Shown here in pieces: positions 49,229 to 58,148 of a DNA stretch of 64,000 nt. Within the stretch, counting starts at the first letter, position 1; each line of letters begins with the position of its first letter. A program made the position numbers and the translations under genes. The DNA is from Candidatus Nitrotoga sp. 1052. GTDB lineage: Bacteria; Pseudomonadota; Gammaproteobacteria; Burkholderiales; Gallionellaceae. The notes beneath the pieces were generated by a model, which saw only the letters and a program-made list of their open reading frames with translations, was not told the DNA's origin and made no database searches. Where the stretch lies: NCBI RefSeq assembly GCF_927312905.1, contig NZ_CAKMHQ010000010.1, positions 1 to 64,000 on the forward strand, given 5' to 3'.

Positions 49229-50551
49229 ATGAGCAAACAGAACACAGCGCCACGCGTCGGCTTCGTATCTCTCGGTTGTCCCAAGGCGACGGTGGATTCC
49301 GAGCATATCCTTACTCGCTTGCGCACTGAGGGTTACATCATTTCTCCCAACTATGCGGATTCCGATCTGGTGGTCGTTAACACTTGCGGTTTCATCGACA
49401 GTGCGGTGGCAGAATCACTTGAAGCAATCGGCGAGGCGCTGGCCGAGAATGGAAAAGTTATTGTTACTGGCTGCTTGGGTGCCAAGGGCAATGTGGTGAA
49501 AGAAACGCATCCAAAAGTATTGGCAGTCACGGGTCCTCATGCGACAGATGAGGTGATGGAAGCCATCCATGCCCATTTGCCCAAGCTGCATGATCCATAC
49601 AGCGATCTGGTCCCGCCGCAAGGCATACGGCTGACACCCAAGCATTATGCTTATGTGAAAATTTCCGAGGGCTGTAACCATCGTTGCACCTTTTGCATCA
49701 TCCCCAGCATGCGCGGCGATCTGGTGAGCCGTCCGGTGGGTGACGTTATGCAGGAAGCGCAGAATCTGGTGAACGCAGGCGTGAAAGAATTGCTGGTAAT
49801 CTCGCAAGACACCAGTGCTTATGGCGTGGATGTAAAATACCGCACGGGTTTCTGGGGCGGTCGGCCGATCAAGACGCGTATGACCGAGCTAGTGCAGGCG
49901 ATGGGAGAGTTGGGCGTATGGGTGCGATTACATTACGTTTATCCTTACCCACATGTAGATGAAGTCATCCCGCTGATGGCGCAGGGAAAAATTCTGCCTT
50001 ATCTGGATATCCCTTTTCAGCACGCCAATGCGCGCATTCTTAAATTAATGAAACGTCCCGCCAGCAGTGAAAACGTGCTCACTCGCATTCAGCAATGGCG
50101 CAAAATCTGTCCGGACATTACCTTGCGCAGCACTTTTATCGTCGGATTCCCCGGCGAAACAGAAGCAGAATTTGAAGAGCTGCTCGATTTTCTCGAAATG
50201 GCTCAGCTGGATCGCGTTGGCGCATTTATGTATTCGCCTGTGGAAGGTGCTGTGGCCAATAGTTTACCGGATCACATCCCACTTGAAGTCCAGCAAAAAC
50301 GCTTGGGCCGTTTGATGCAATTGCAGGAAGAGATCAGTGGCGAACGCCTAGCATGTAAATTAGGCAAGACCATGCAGGTATTGGTGGATGAAGTGGACGA
50401 GGAGGGTGCAATTGCACGTAGTTCAGCTGATGCACCAGAAATCGATGGTCTGGTTTATATCAGTAACGGCCAGACATTAAAGGTTGGTGATTTTGTGAAT
50501 GTCCGAATTACTGATTCTGATGTACACGATCTGTGGGCGGAAACGATTTAA
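49229..50551 (+). CDS. rimO: Ribosomal protein S12 methylthiotransferase
   Basis: Radical SAM methylthiotransferase modifying Asp89 of ribosomal protein S12. The N-terminal UPF0004 domain has three cysteines, in [23 protein letters not shown] and VTGCLGAKG. The radical SAM cluster site is [17 protein letters not shown]-terminal TRAM domain ends the protein ([20 protein letters not shown]). 440 residues. RimO rather than MiaB is indicated by CPKATVDSE and [29 protein letters not shown] inverted repeat overlaps its stop (50547-50580). Confidence 0.97.
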   Translation: MSKQNTAPRVGFVSLGCPKATVDSEHILTRLRTEGYIISPNYADSDLVVVNTCGFIDSAVAESLEAIGEALAENGKVIVTGCLGAKGNVVKETHPKVLAVTGPHATDEVMEAIHAHLPKLHDPYSDLVPPQGIRLTPKHYAYVKISEGCNHRCTFCIIPSMRGDLVSRPVGDVMQEAQNLVNAGVKELLVISQDTSAYGVDVKYRTGFWGGRPIKTRMTELVQAMGELGVWVRLHYVYPYPHVDEVIPLMAQGKILPYLDIPFQHANARILKLMKRPASSENVLTRIQQWRKICPDITLRSTFIVGFPGETEAEFEELLDFLEMAQLDRVGAFMYSPVEGAVANSLPDHIPLEVQQKRLGRLMQLQEEISGERLACKLGKTMQVLVDEVDEEGAIARSSADAPEIDGLVYISNGQTLKVGDFVNVRITDSDVHDLWAETI

Positions 50552-50678
50552 CCTGTCCGCTACTGATTTGTCAGGTTAAATTCAGCCCTCAGGTGCGAAA
50601 GAGATGAGCTGGGTGAAATTGCTTCAGGAAATAAGGAAATCCGGTTTTGTATCTTTAAGTAAGATTTTGTTGCCAGAG

Positions 50679-50945
50679 TTATCGACCGATCAGTGTGCCT
50701 TCCTTGGCTTTAGTTTGTTCGTCATTTATTAGACTTAGATCGAGGATCTCTTTAGCCGCCTTTGGCGGGAAGCCTTTCCGTGGCACGGCACGCGTGTGTA
50801 ACATCAGATCGACGAAATATTGATTAATTGCCGGCAAACCCCATAGCTCCAATATTTTGTTAAAAACATGCGGAAACTGCTGTTCCAGTGTATGCGGATA
50901 TTTATCTTCTGCGCCATCCAATAACTGCAAAAGTTCTTTATTCAT
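50679..50945 (-). CDS. Conserved-looking small protein, unknown function
   Basis: 88-residue soluble protein starting MNKELLQLLDGAEDKYPHTL, with a later segment PRKGFPPKAAKEILDLSLIN. An AGGAG site seven bases before the ATG supports translation. There is no signal peptide, membrane segment or recognised motif. It lies alone between rimO and the dinG-like gene, convergent with rimO. Confidence 0.7.
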   Translation of the reverse strand: MNKELLQLLDGAEDKYPHTLEQQFPHVFNKILELWGLPAINQYFVDLMLHTRAVPRKGFPPKAAKEILDLSLINDEQTKAKEGTLIGR

Positions 50946-51139
50946 AAGTGACTCCTAAAATAACAACCAGCAGCTTATTTTGATCTAATTAACTAGAAAA
51001 TACAATTCACGCAACCAGTGCTGTGATTGCTCAATGTTGCTGGAAAATTTTTTGTTTGCAGATATTTTTTTGGGGCTCAACGACAATAATGTTTGATGGC
51101 CTGATATCAAATCATATGTACCGGTACGTAAAAATTATT

Positions 51140-53071
51140 TCATGCACTACGAAAAAAATCTATCGCTTCACTTAAATCCCGCGTGCGCTTGAATGGCGGT
51201 AAGCTCTGCCATATGCGCTTGCCGTAGGATTTTGCTATTAAACGCGGGTCACAAATCATCAGCACGCCGCGGTCGGTCTCATCTCGGATCAAGCGTCCCG
51301 CACCTTGCTTAAGATTAATGACCGTGCGGGGTAACTGATATTCCATGAAGGCGTTACGTCCCTGGCTGGTGATCTGTGCAAGGCGCGCCGCCAGCACCGG
51401 GTCATCCGGCGGAGCGAACGGCAGTTTGTCTATTACCACTAGCGAAAGAGCTTCGCCGCGCACATCCACTCCTTCCCAAAACGACTGACTGCCCAACAGT
51501 ATGGCGTTGCCGTGTTCGCGGAAGCGGCTCAACAGCTCATTACGCGAACCTTCGCCTTGCAACATCAACGGATAGTCAAGTTTCTTGCGTTCGAATTCAG
51601 CCGTTAAAATCTCATGTGCGCGTTGCATGGCGCGCAGGCTGGTGAACAGCAAAAATGCACGTCCCTTGCTGGCCTCGATCAATGGAAGAGCCGCCAGCAC
51701 CACCGCTTCGGTATAGCCAGGGTTATTCGGATCGAGCATATTTTGGGGCACATATAGCAGCGCCTGCTCAGGGTAATTGAAAGGGCTGTCCCAGCAGGCG
51801 GTTTGAGCCTCAAACAACCCCATTTCGGATTGATAGTGCGAGAAATCCTGCTTCACTGTAATCGTGGCTGACGTGAAAATCCATGCACGCGGGTGGCCAT
51901 TAATTTGTTTGGCGAATATTTCTGCGATAGACAACGGCGTGGTGTTGAGCTGCACGGATTGGTGAAATATTTCCAGCCAGCGCACCATATCCACTTGCTC
52001 TTTGTCCTGCCACTGTAAAATTTTTTGCGCCATTACCTGCCCCCGTTGCCAGCAACTCTCCAGTCCCTCGCTGCGCTCTGCTTGCTTCTCCAGCAGACTG
52101 TTAACCTGCTTGAGCTTTTCGTTCAGCACGACCATGGCATCCGTCCAGCCGGATAAATCTTCAATGGCAATAGCAGTCATGCGCCCCTCGCTCTGTTTGA
52201 ACACCAGGCGCAAGTCACGCGCGGCTTTGTCCAGCGAGTCGGTGGCGGTGGGAAGCGCGGCAAAGTCTTTAGCCGAAATCGCCGCCTCCAACCGCGTATC
52301 TCGTGCCAATTCGATGATTTGTGAAGTCGAAATACTTTCGCCAAAAAACAAGCTGGCGGTCTCGGGCAATTGGTGTGCCTCGTCGAAAATAACCGTGTTG
52401 CAGGCTGGTAGCAGTTCCGCCAGACCTTCGTCGCGCAGCATCAAATCGGCAAAAAACAAATGGTGGTTCACCACCACCACATCGGCCCGCATCGCCTCTT
52501 TGCGCGCCTTAAGTACAAAGCAATCTTTATGATGGGGGCACTCCTGCCCCAGGCAGTTATCGCGCGTTGAAGTCACCTGCATCCAGATAAGTGCATTCTC
52601 AGGCACATCGCTCACACCACTCTTGTCGCCGGATTGGGTAATTTTCGCGTACTTCACAATCTTGGCTAGATGGCGCGCATCCTCGCGTGTGGTAAAGCGG
52701 CCATCAGACTGCGTGCGTTCGAGGTGATAATGGCACAGGTAATTGGAACGGCCCTTGAGCAATGCTATCGAAACCGGTACTTTGAGCGCATCACGCACCG
52801 TAGGTAAATCGCGTTGGAACAGTTGGTCTTGCAAATTTTTCGTGCCGGTGGAGATAATCACCTTGCCGCCAGCGAGCAGGGCAGGGACAAGATAGGCAAA
52901 AGTCTTGCCTGTTCCTGTACCTGCCTCTGCGATAAGCTGCCCATTCGCGGTGATTGCCTGTGCGATGGCTTGCGCCATTTCCACCTGTTGTGGACGCGCG
53001 CGGAAATTGGGGATGTGCTCGGCTAGCGCACCATTAGGCGAAAATAGGAATGCGATTTTTTTATCTATCAT
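51140..53071 (-). CDS. DinG/YoaA-family ATP-dependent DNA helicase
   Basis: XPD-like superfamily 2 helicase with an iron-sulfur cluster, acting in DNA repair. Walker A is AEAGTGTGKTFAYLVPAL (about residue 45) and the DEAH box is VIFDEAHQLPE. The cluster cysteines are in NYLCHYH, NCLGQEC and KDC between them. C-terminal helicase motifs include LLGSQSFWEGVDVRGEALS and QGAGRLIRDETDRG. I chose ATG 53071 (MIDKKIAFLF). An in-frame upstream extension to 53125 is not family-like. 643 residues, close to E. coli YoaA. DinG versus YoaA cannot be decided here. Confidence 0.92.
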   Translation of the reverse strand: MIDKKIAFLFSPNGALAEHIPNFRARPQQVEMAQAIAQAITANGQLIAEAGTGTGKTFAYLVPALLAGGKVIISTGTKNLQDQLFQRDLPTVRDALKVPVSIALLKGRSNYLCHYHLERTQSDGRFTTREDARHLAKIVKYAKITQSGDKSGVSDVPENALIWMQVTSTRDNCLGQECPHHKDCFVLKARKEAMRADVVVVNHHLFFADLMLRDEGLAELLPACNTVIFDEAHQLPETASLFFGESISTSQIIELARDTRLEAAISAKDFAALPTATDSLDKAARDLRLVFKQSEGRMTAIAIEDLSGWTDAMVVLNEKLKQVNSLLEKQAERSEGLESCWQRGQVMAQKILQWQDKEQVDMVRWLEIFHQSVQLNTTPLSIAEIFAKQINGHPRAWIFTSATITVKQDFSHYQSEMGLFEAQTACWDSPFNYPEQALLYVPQNMLDPNNPGYTEAVVLAALPLIEASKGRAFLLFTSLRAMQRAHEILTAEFERKKLDYPLMLQGEGSRNELLSRFREHGNAILLGSQSFWEGVDVRGEALSLVVIDKLPFAPPDDPVLAARLAQITSQGRNAFMEYQLPRTVINLKQGAGRLIRDETDRGVLMICDPRLIAKSYGKRIWQSLPPFKRTRDLSEAIDFFRSA

Positions 53072-53377
53072 TGTTAAAACAGTAGTCCAACGAGTCAAGC
53101 TGCAAATTGATTTGCATGGTATCACTGCATGAAAGCAACGGGTGACGGATAACCGGGGCAGGTCTATTTCCGTTGCCCGGTTATGGATGAGTCATATGTC
53201 CCCGGTGATTCCCTGTAGCCTGATTCCGGGAACGATAGCGCCGATGTGGTTTGTACCAGAACCCATTACCTTCTAAACGGCTATTACCATTAATTGAGAA
53301 GGTACGGAACTTCTTCCGCTTTTGCTACTCATAACTGCTACAATCTGCTAAGTTTTGTAGCAGATCATATCGAAACC

Positions 53378-53746
53378 GGGGGCGACTTGGCTTCGACGTG
53401 GGTTGCAAAGCAGTGTAGGGCATACCGAGGACCCGCAACCTCGTAAATCAGCTGGAAAACCAATAGTCGCAAACGACGAAAAGTACGCTTTAGCCGCGTA
53501 AGTGGTTAGACCTCACACCCTGCTGTCCGTGGAGGGGCTCAAGGCCGCAAGGCCGCGATGAGTGAGGTCATATACACGGAATCGTGTCATGCAGGGTTAC
53601 TTTGTATGGCATTAAATTTAGGTAACTCGTTCGGTAGCAGCCTGTCGGTTGGCATCTACCGGATAAAATTAAAGAACTTGACTAAGTATGTAGAACTGCC
53701 TGTAGAGTGCTTGCGGACGCGGGTTCAATTCCCGCCGCCTCCACCA
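53378..53746 (+). ncRNA. ssrA: Transfer-messenger RNA (tmRNA)
   Basis: 369 bases that rescue stalled ribosomes. The 5' end GGGGGCGACTTGG and 3' end GCCGCCTCCACCA form the tRNA-like acceptor. The T arm is GGGTTCAATTCCC. The resume codon and tag frame at 53469-53501 read A-N-D-E-K-Y-A-L-A-A-stop, a standard betaproteobacterial tag (ANDEKYALAA). The 3' end is the insertion target of the element that follows. Short open frames inside it are not genes. Confidence 0.97.
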
Positions 53747-53748
53747 AT
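53724..53748 (+). repeat. attL: ssrA 3'-end core site
   Basis: The 25 bases from TTCAATTCCC to CCACCAAT recur perfectly at 57850-57874. They are the T-arm and acceptor end of tmRNA, a classical tyrosine-integrase attachment site. Confidence 0.85.
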
Positions 53749-53819
53749 CTAAAGGTCTCCAGAAACCATCGGAGACCAATGCAGCCAAGCCATTACAGTG
53801 GTTTGGCTGTTTCTTTTTT
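53733..53819 (+). repeat. ssrA end plus terminator, proximal copy of a long direct repeat
   Basis: From CGCCGCC through the hairpin GGTCTCC/GGAGACC (53754-53777) and the terminator to the T run, this 87-base block recurs with about ten changes at 59297-59381. Confidence 0.8.
53782..53819 (+). terminator. Terminator downstream of ssrA
   Basis: CAGCCAAGCCA (53782-53792) pairs with TGGTTTGGCTG (53799-53809), 11 pairs with one G-T, around TTACAG. A T-rich run follows. Confidence 0.85.
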
Positions 53820-53934
53820 AAGTGGCGAATTAGTCTTGGAAGGGCTGATTTTGTCCTCGTTTGGTCACAGAACGGTCACAGCCTTTATTGGCTGATCGAT
53901 TTGTTCGGCCTCGTTGGCATCAAGGATGTGCTTT

Positions 53935-54759
53935 ATGCGCGTCTTTGATACCTTTATTGATAATCAGGAAGAGGCGCTCCGTAAAAATGGGCATCAAGAC
54001 TGGTATCGTTTAGTACTGCATGATTTCAACGATGGGAAACAGTTCGAAGGTTTAATCCACAAGTGCGAGACATGGTCTGAACCATCAGAAATTCCAGAAC
54101 CACCATTTCGCGGTGTCCGAGGTGAGGGTGACATTGAAAAAAATAGAGCGCGTGCGGCACGCCGGGCAAAGAAAAAAATCCGTCACGCCTGTAAGTCAGC
54201 GAAATTCGACCGGATGCTCACGTTAACGACGAGCGAAGCTATCTTTGATCGTGATGAGTTTCAAAAAATGATTGAAAAATTCATTCGACTTACGCGTAAA
54301 GCTACGGGTGATGCCATGCCCTACGTTTTAACAGTTGAAAAACATGATAGCGTAAAAACCAATGAGGCGAAGCGCGGCTCGCTACATGCGCATGTGGCAG
54401 TAAAAGGGCGTCAAGATTACAAGCTGCTCCAAACTATCTGGAATTTTCGTGTGTGTGGAGGACGGGGCTACGTGAGGGTGAGCAATGGAACGAGGAAAAT
54501 GAATCCTGGCAGCATCGCAGGCTATATTTCGAAATACATCAGCAAATCTATTTCGGATGTTGCTGCCAATAAGAAAAGCTATTGGATATCTCACAATATA
54601 GCAGCGCCTAGTCGTACCGTTAAGCTCTTCAGAACTTTCGAGGAGGCATTGTCATGGCTAACCACCTTTTACAACTCAAAAGGGGCTTCTTGGGGCTTTA
54701 ATCGGTGGCGCTACTGGGAAGATAAGTCCTTGGGTGTGCTCTGGCTTCCTGCCGGATAA
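53935..54759 (+). CDS. HUH-type rolling-circle replication initiator (Rep)
   Basis: Predicted single-strand endonuclease that starts rolling-circle replication of a small plasmid or filamentous-phage-like element. Motif 1 is MLTLTTSEA. Motif 2 is GSLHAHVAVKG with the His-x-His metal pair. Motif 3 is IAGYISKYISKS with the nicking Tyr and a following Lys/Tyr. 274 residues from ATG 53935. AAGG is nine bases upstream, and 53926 is an alternative. It is the first gene after the ssrA attachment site. No phage coat or assembly gene is seen, so the element type is undecided. Confidence 0.75.
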   Translation: MRVFDTFIDNQEEALRKNGHQDWYRLVLHDFNDGKQFEGLIHKCETWSEPSEIPEPPFRGVRGEGDIEKNRARAARRAKKKIRHACKSAKFDRMLTLTTSEAIFDRDEFQKMIEKFIRLTRKATGDAMPYVLTVEKHDSVKTNEAKRGSLHAHVAVKGRQDYKLLQTIWNFRVCGGRGYVRVSNGTRKMNPGSIAGYISKYISKSISDVAANKKSYWISHNIAAPSRTVKLFRTFEEALSWLTTFYNSKGASWGFNRWRYWEDKSLGVLWLPAG

Positions 54760-54790
54760 AGAAACGTACTTAAATTAAGAAAGGAAAAGC

Positions 54791-55333
54791 ATGCAACAGA
54801 AAAATACCAGCCAACGTTATAAACCTATGACGTCCATCTTGTTTGGTAGTCGCTGGCTACAATTGCCTCTGTACCTCGGTTTAATCATTGCTCAGTGCGT
54901 TTACGTGTTTCACTTTATGGTTGAACTAGCGCACTTGGTTGAGAAAGTACCGCACCTTGGCGAATCCGACATCATGTTAATTGTGCTCGGCTTGATCGAC
55001 GTAGTAATGATTTCCAATCTTCTAATCATGGTGATAGTAGGTGGCTACGAAACTTTTGTTTCCCGCCTAGATTTAGCGGGTCACCCAGATGAGCCGGATT
55101 GGCTATCACACGTCAATGCAAACCTGCTTAAAATAAAACTGGCCACCGCCATTATTGGCATCTCGTCCATTCACCTGCTTAAGACTTTTATCAATGCCCC
55201 TAATCTGGCCGAAAAAACCATGTTATGGCAAACCCTGATTCACATGGCATTCGTGGCTTCAGCGGTTGCAATGGCTTACATTGATCGCCTCATGTCACCT
55301 CACATTGCAACGAGTAACGTCCATGAGCACTAA
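54791..55333 (+). CDS. YqhA/UPF0114-family inner-membrane protein
   Basis: 180-residue membrane protein with three or four helices. MTSILFGSRWLQLPLYLGLI near the start and GLIDVVMISNLLIMVIVGGY are signature blocks of the UPF0114 (YqhA) family, whose function is unknown. SRLDLAGHPDEPDWLSHVNA is the conserved loop. GAAAGGA lies a few bases before ATG 54791. It sits inside the ssrA-inserted element, 31 bases after rep. It is probably cargo, as the family is usually chromosomal. Confidence 0.88.
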   Translation: MQQKNTSQRYKPMTSILFGSRWLQLPLYLGLIIAQCVYVFHFMVELAHLVEKVPHLGESDIMLIVLGLIDVVMISNLLIMVIVGGYETFVSRLDLAGHPDEPDWLSHVNANLLKIKLATAIIGISSIHLLKTFINAPNLAEKTMLWQTLIHMAFVASAVAMAYIDRLMSPHIATSNVHEH

Positions 55334-55956
55334 CTCATAGTCATAGGACTACGTATCGTTTCAACTTCATATGGGCGTGTTAACTACTAAACTTGGTATT
55401 TACACGCCGTCTAAAGGTTCATCAACCTTAAGCTTACCGCTTAAATAATAAAATCTTTTTCAGAACGAGATTGCGTAGCAACCCCACAGGGGGCGTCAGC
55501 GTCCCATTTCCTGCAAGCAGCTTAGGTTTATCTCCTGGATGATTGCTGCTGGGACACGCATCTTGGCGGCCGCGCTTGCGCGGACGCTAGAGGCGGGCGC
55601 AGCCCGCTATACTTGTATAAGGGACACATTACCTTCCTAATTGCTATAAAGGTTAAGTAACTAATGTCTGTCTTGCATGATAGGGAATTTAACTTGCCCA
55701 CTCGTGGCGACTCGCTTGTAGATGGGTGGGTGGCATGTGCAGATTTAGGCAGAACTTGCGTAAGCTGCAGAGAAGGTTATCTTAGGTAGTGGTGCACCCC
55801 AAGAGTACTAAGCGCCTTATTTTACTTCCGCCGATTTGATCATAAACACATAGGCTAAGCATAAAGTGAATATCCGCTTGGGTATTTGATGTAGTTGATG
55901 TAAGTTTAGACAAATTATTAAATAAGTCAGTTTACAAATATAAGTAAAGGTCATCC
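55334..55956 (+). other. Non-coding hairpin-rich stretch, candidate replication origin
   Basis: No gene is recognised in these 623 bases. In the middle, three hairpins follow each other: CCGCGC-TT-GCGCGG (55570-55583), GCGGGC-GCA-GCCCGC (55593-55607) and TATAC-TT-GTATA (55608-55619). They are flanked by two GGGACAC words (55551 and 55621). Clustered hairpins near an HUH Rep gene are what a rolling-circle origin looks like. This is inference only. Confidence 0.4.
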
Positions 55957-56871
55957 ATGGATTCCGTAATAAAGCCCAGTGATTTACAAGGACTAAATGC
56001 TACCGAGCAGAAGGAACTAATGGAGCGATGGTTTCATGAGAATTACGAGGATCCAGCGGAGAGGACTCCATACGAATCTGCGGAAGGCGGTTACATTTGG
56101 ATCTGGGGTGGACCGTACTATGCCCGTGATGAGCTAGAAAATTATTTCCATGAATACGCAGATCAATCCGTTATTAATGAACTTACAGAAGAACTAGAGC
56201 GATATGGCTGGGAATGGGCACCAACTGAACGGCCCGGTGACTACGATGATTATGACTATGACAATTTCATCATCGGCAATATTTCAAGCATCTCAGAAGC
56301 CCATCAAAATTTTATTGGCGCAATTGGGATTATAGAAACGCTCCTTGAAACGGAAATAGCCTCAAAAGTTCAAGACCAATTTTACAGGCTTCTCTTTGTC
56401 AACGTAGTAACCGCACTCGAAACCTTCTTGTCGGATGCATTCATTTCAAAGGTGTTAGGAAATAAAGTATTAGGAGGTCAGGATTATTTTAAGACGTTCG
56501 TCAAATCTAACCTAGACTTTCAAAATCAGAAGTTTTCTCTTTCTGATGTTTTAGAGGTTGTAGGCGGCCTCGAATCAACCGTAAAGACGCATCTACAAGA
56601 GGTCGTATGGCACAACCTACCTAAAGTATCGAAGATGTACAAGACCACCCTTGGACTCAAATTTCCCGGCAAACTTGGCGAAATAATTAAAGTCATACAC
56701 ATCCGCCACGACATTGTTCATCGAAATGGAAGGAACAAGGACGGGATAGATATTTTTGTACAAAAAGCTGAGGTTTTAGCATTGATTGAGAAGATTAAGC
56801 AATTTGCTCAACCTATCGATGAACAGTTGGCTATAATTGACTTCCCAATTATTACTACAACTAACGAATAA
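55957..56871 (+). CDS. HEPN-like domain protein, possible defence or toxin
   Basis: 304-residue soluble protein. The N-terminal part (about 1-95) is acidic and Tyr/Trp-rich (GGYIWIWGGPYYARDELENY, DYDDYDYDN). The C-terminal part (about 115-285) is helical and ends with IKVIHIRHDIVHRNGRNKDG. Its RHDIVH segment is the R-x4-H RNase motif of HEPN proteins of the RiboL-PSP/MAE_28990 type. No antitoxin is adjacent. The gene is AT-rich like the rest of the element. Function is inferred from the motif only. Confidence 0.6.
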   Translation: MDSVIKPSDLQGLNATEQKELMERWFHENYEDPAERTPYESAEGGYIWIWGGPYYARDELENYFHEYADQSVINELTEELERYGWEWAPTERPGDYDDYDYDNFIIGNISSISEAHQNFIGAIGIIETLLETEIASKVQDQFYRLLFVNVVTALETFLSDAFISKVLGNKVLGGQDYFKTFVKSNLDFQNQKFSLSDVLEVVGGLESTVKTHLQEVVWHNLPKVSKMYKTTLGLKFPGKLGEIIKVIHIRHDIVHRNGRNKDGIDIFVQKAEVLALIEKIKQFAQPIDEQLAIIDFPIITTTNE

Positions 56872-57075
56872 AAGCGCGATGGTCTTTATCAAAGAAACGA
56901 TAGAGAAATAAGGAATTTAAAAATCATTGCTATTACGCATTTTGTACTTTGACCATCGAAACAACAAATCGGCTTGGAAGTAAAGGCATACATTGCAATT
57001 CACGTAGCAATCTCGTTTGGGTTGGAGATTTTCGCTTCTGTTCTTTGTGTAACATTTATCGAAATAGAGGAAATT

Positions 57076-57201
57076 ATGGACAATTCAATCGCTGTTTTAT
57101 TTAGTACTGTGGCATGTGTTTGGTGTGGGGTAGCATTACTGCGGAGACTGGTTAGAAGCATTCCCAACCCAAGCGAGAGATTAGCGTGTTATGTGTGTTG
57201 A
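57076..57201 (+). CDS. Possible 41-residue membrane peptide
   Basis: ATG 57076 with AGAGGA seven bases upstream reads MDNSIAVLFSTVACVWCGVA, then LLRRLVRSIPNP. It would be one hydrophobic helix with a basic tail. It overlaps the tRNA-like fragment, so it may be chance. Confidence 0.25.
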   Translation: MDNSIAVLFSTVACVWCGVALLRRLVRSIPNPSERLACYVC

Positions 57202-57243
57202 CCAAGAGTAATGCAGGGGGGTTCGATTCCCCCTCTCCGCACC
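57141..57243 (+). other. tRNA-like fragment (T arm and acceptor stem)
   Basis: GGGGG-TTCGATT-CCCCC followed by TCTCCGC and ACC (57217-57243) is a perfect T arm and 3' acceptor, resembling tRNA-Ser ends. GCGGAGA at 57141-57147 could pair fully with TCTCCGC, but no D or anticodon arm can be drawn between them. It may be a fossil attachment site or tRNA relic. Confidence 0.4.
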
Positions 57244-57296
57244 CTCACAAATCAAGAAACGAAGGTAAAAAAAGCGAGCTAACAATATAGAAGAGC

Positions 57297-57830
57297 TGCT
57301 TCGCTGCATTCAAAACCATACGAACGTCTGAGTTGATCACGCTTGAGTGGGGCGATGTAGATTTTCAGCGTGGTGTCGTTCGTGTTCGGCGCGCCAGTGT
57401 TCGCAAGGTTGTTAAGACTACCAAAACCATGTCCGGTGAACGTGATGTTAAGTTGCTTACTCCGGCTTTAGAGGCATTGAACGCGCAAGTGAGTTTTACC
57501 TTTTCTGCCAACGGAAGAATTTTTCACAATCCAAAAACGAACAGCCCTTGGGAAACTGACGGGCAGATACGCAAGACCGCTTGGATTCCAATTCTAAAGG
57601 CTGCGAACGTTCCCTATCGCAACCCATATCAAACACGGCATACCTACGCCAGCATGCTTCTATCGGCTGGCGAAGATCCTATGTGGGTCGCTCATCAAAT
57701 GGGACATGCTGACTGGGGAATGATCCGCAAAACCTATGGCCGCTGGATACCCGATATGAACCCGGTCGCAGGAAGAAAAATAGAGCACCTTTGGTCACAA
57801 CATGGTCAAAACGAGAACAAAGGCTTGTAA
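57297..57830 (+). pseudogene. Tyrosine recombinase (integrase), N-terminally truncated
   Basis: The C-terminal catalytic domain of a phage/island integrase. From about 57297 the frame reads FAAFKTIRTSELITLEWGDV with the first catalytic Arg. It continues to RNPYQTRHTYASMLLSAGED (HxxR box), MWVAHQMGHADWGMIRKTYG (second His and nucleophile Tyr) and ends at 57830. About 200 N-terminal residues (SAM-like and arm-binding parts) are missing and no start codon is placed well. So the element can probably no longer move by itself. It ends 20 bases before the distal attachment site, as expected for its own integrase. Confidence 0.85.
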
Positions 57831-57849
57831 ACAAATGAGATCTCGTACC

Positions 57850-57874
57850 TTCAATTCCCGCCGCCTCCACCAAT
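57850..57874 (+). repeat. attR: perfect copy of the ssrA 3' end
   Basis: Identical in 25 of 25 bases to 53724-53748, and unlike it on both sides. It closes the 4.1-kb element carrying rep, yqhA-like, HEPN-like and the integrase relic. Confidence 0.85.
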
Positions 57875-57905
57875 TCAGTGTTTTAAGAAGTCCAGTAACA
57901 TCCTT

Positions 57906-57931
57906 AAACCCGCCTAAGTGCGGTTTTTTTT
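57906..57931 (+). terminator. Terminator after attR (perhaps an original ssrA terminator)
   Basis: CCGC-CTAAGT-GCGG with flanking AAAC/GTTT pairing and eight T. Its position 32 bases after the ssrA-like core is what an ssrA terminator would have before insertion. Confidence 0.65.
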
Positions 57932-58148
57932 CTTGCCTTTCGGGAGTGGGAATTTCGGTCGAATGATTGGATGCAAACTAAATAGAAAGGATTGAAATCC
58001 GTCTCCCCAAACGCATGGATGATCGGCGTTACTGAGAAGCAAGTGTAGTGAGCAGTAGAACGACTCAACCCCGGGCCAAGCAAAGTGCTGGGTCAGGTCA
58101 CCGCATGAAGTACTATTTAAGGTGGGGTGTGCTACACGGCTGGGGAAA

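Noticed and set aside
53558-53752. Open frames inside the tmRNA gene
   Set aside because: The whole stretch is explained by ssrA structure; only the 10-residue tag frame is translated.
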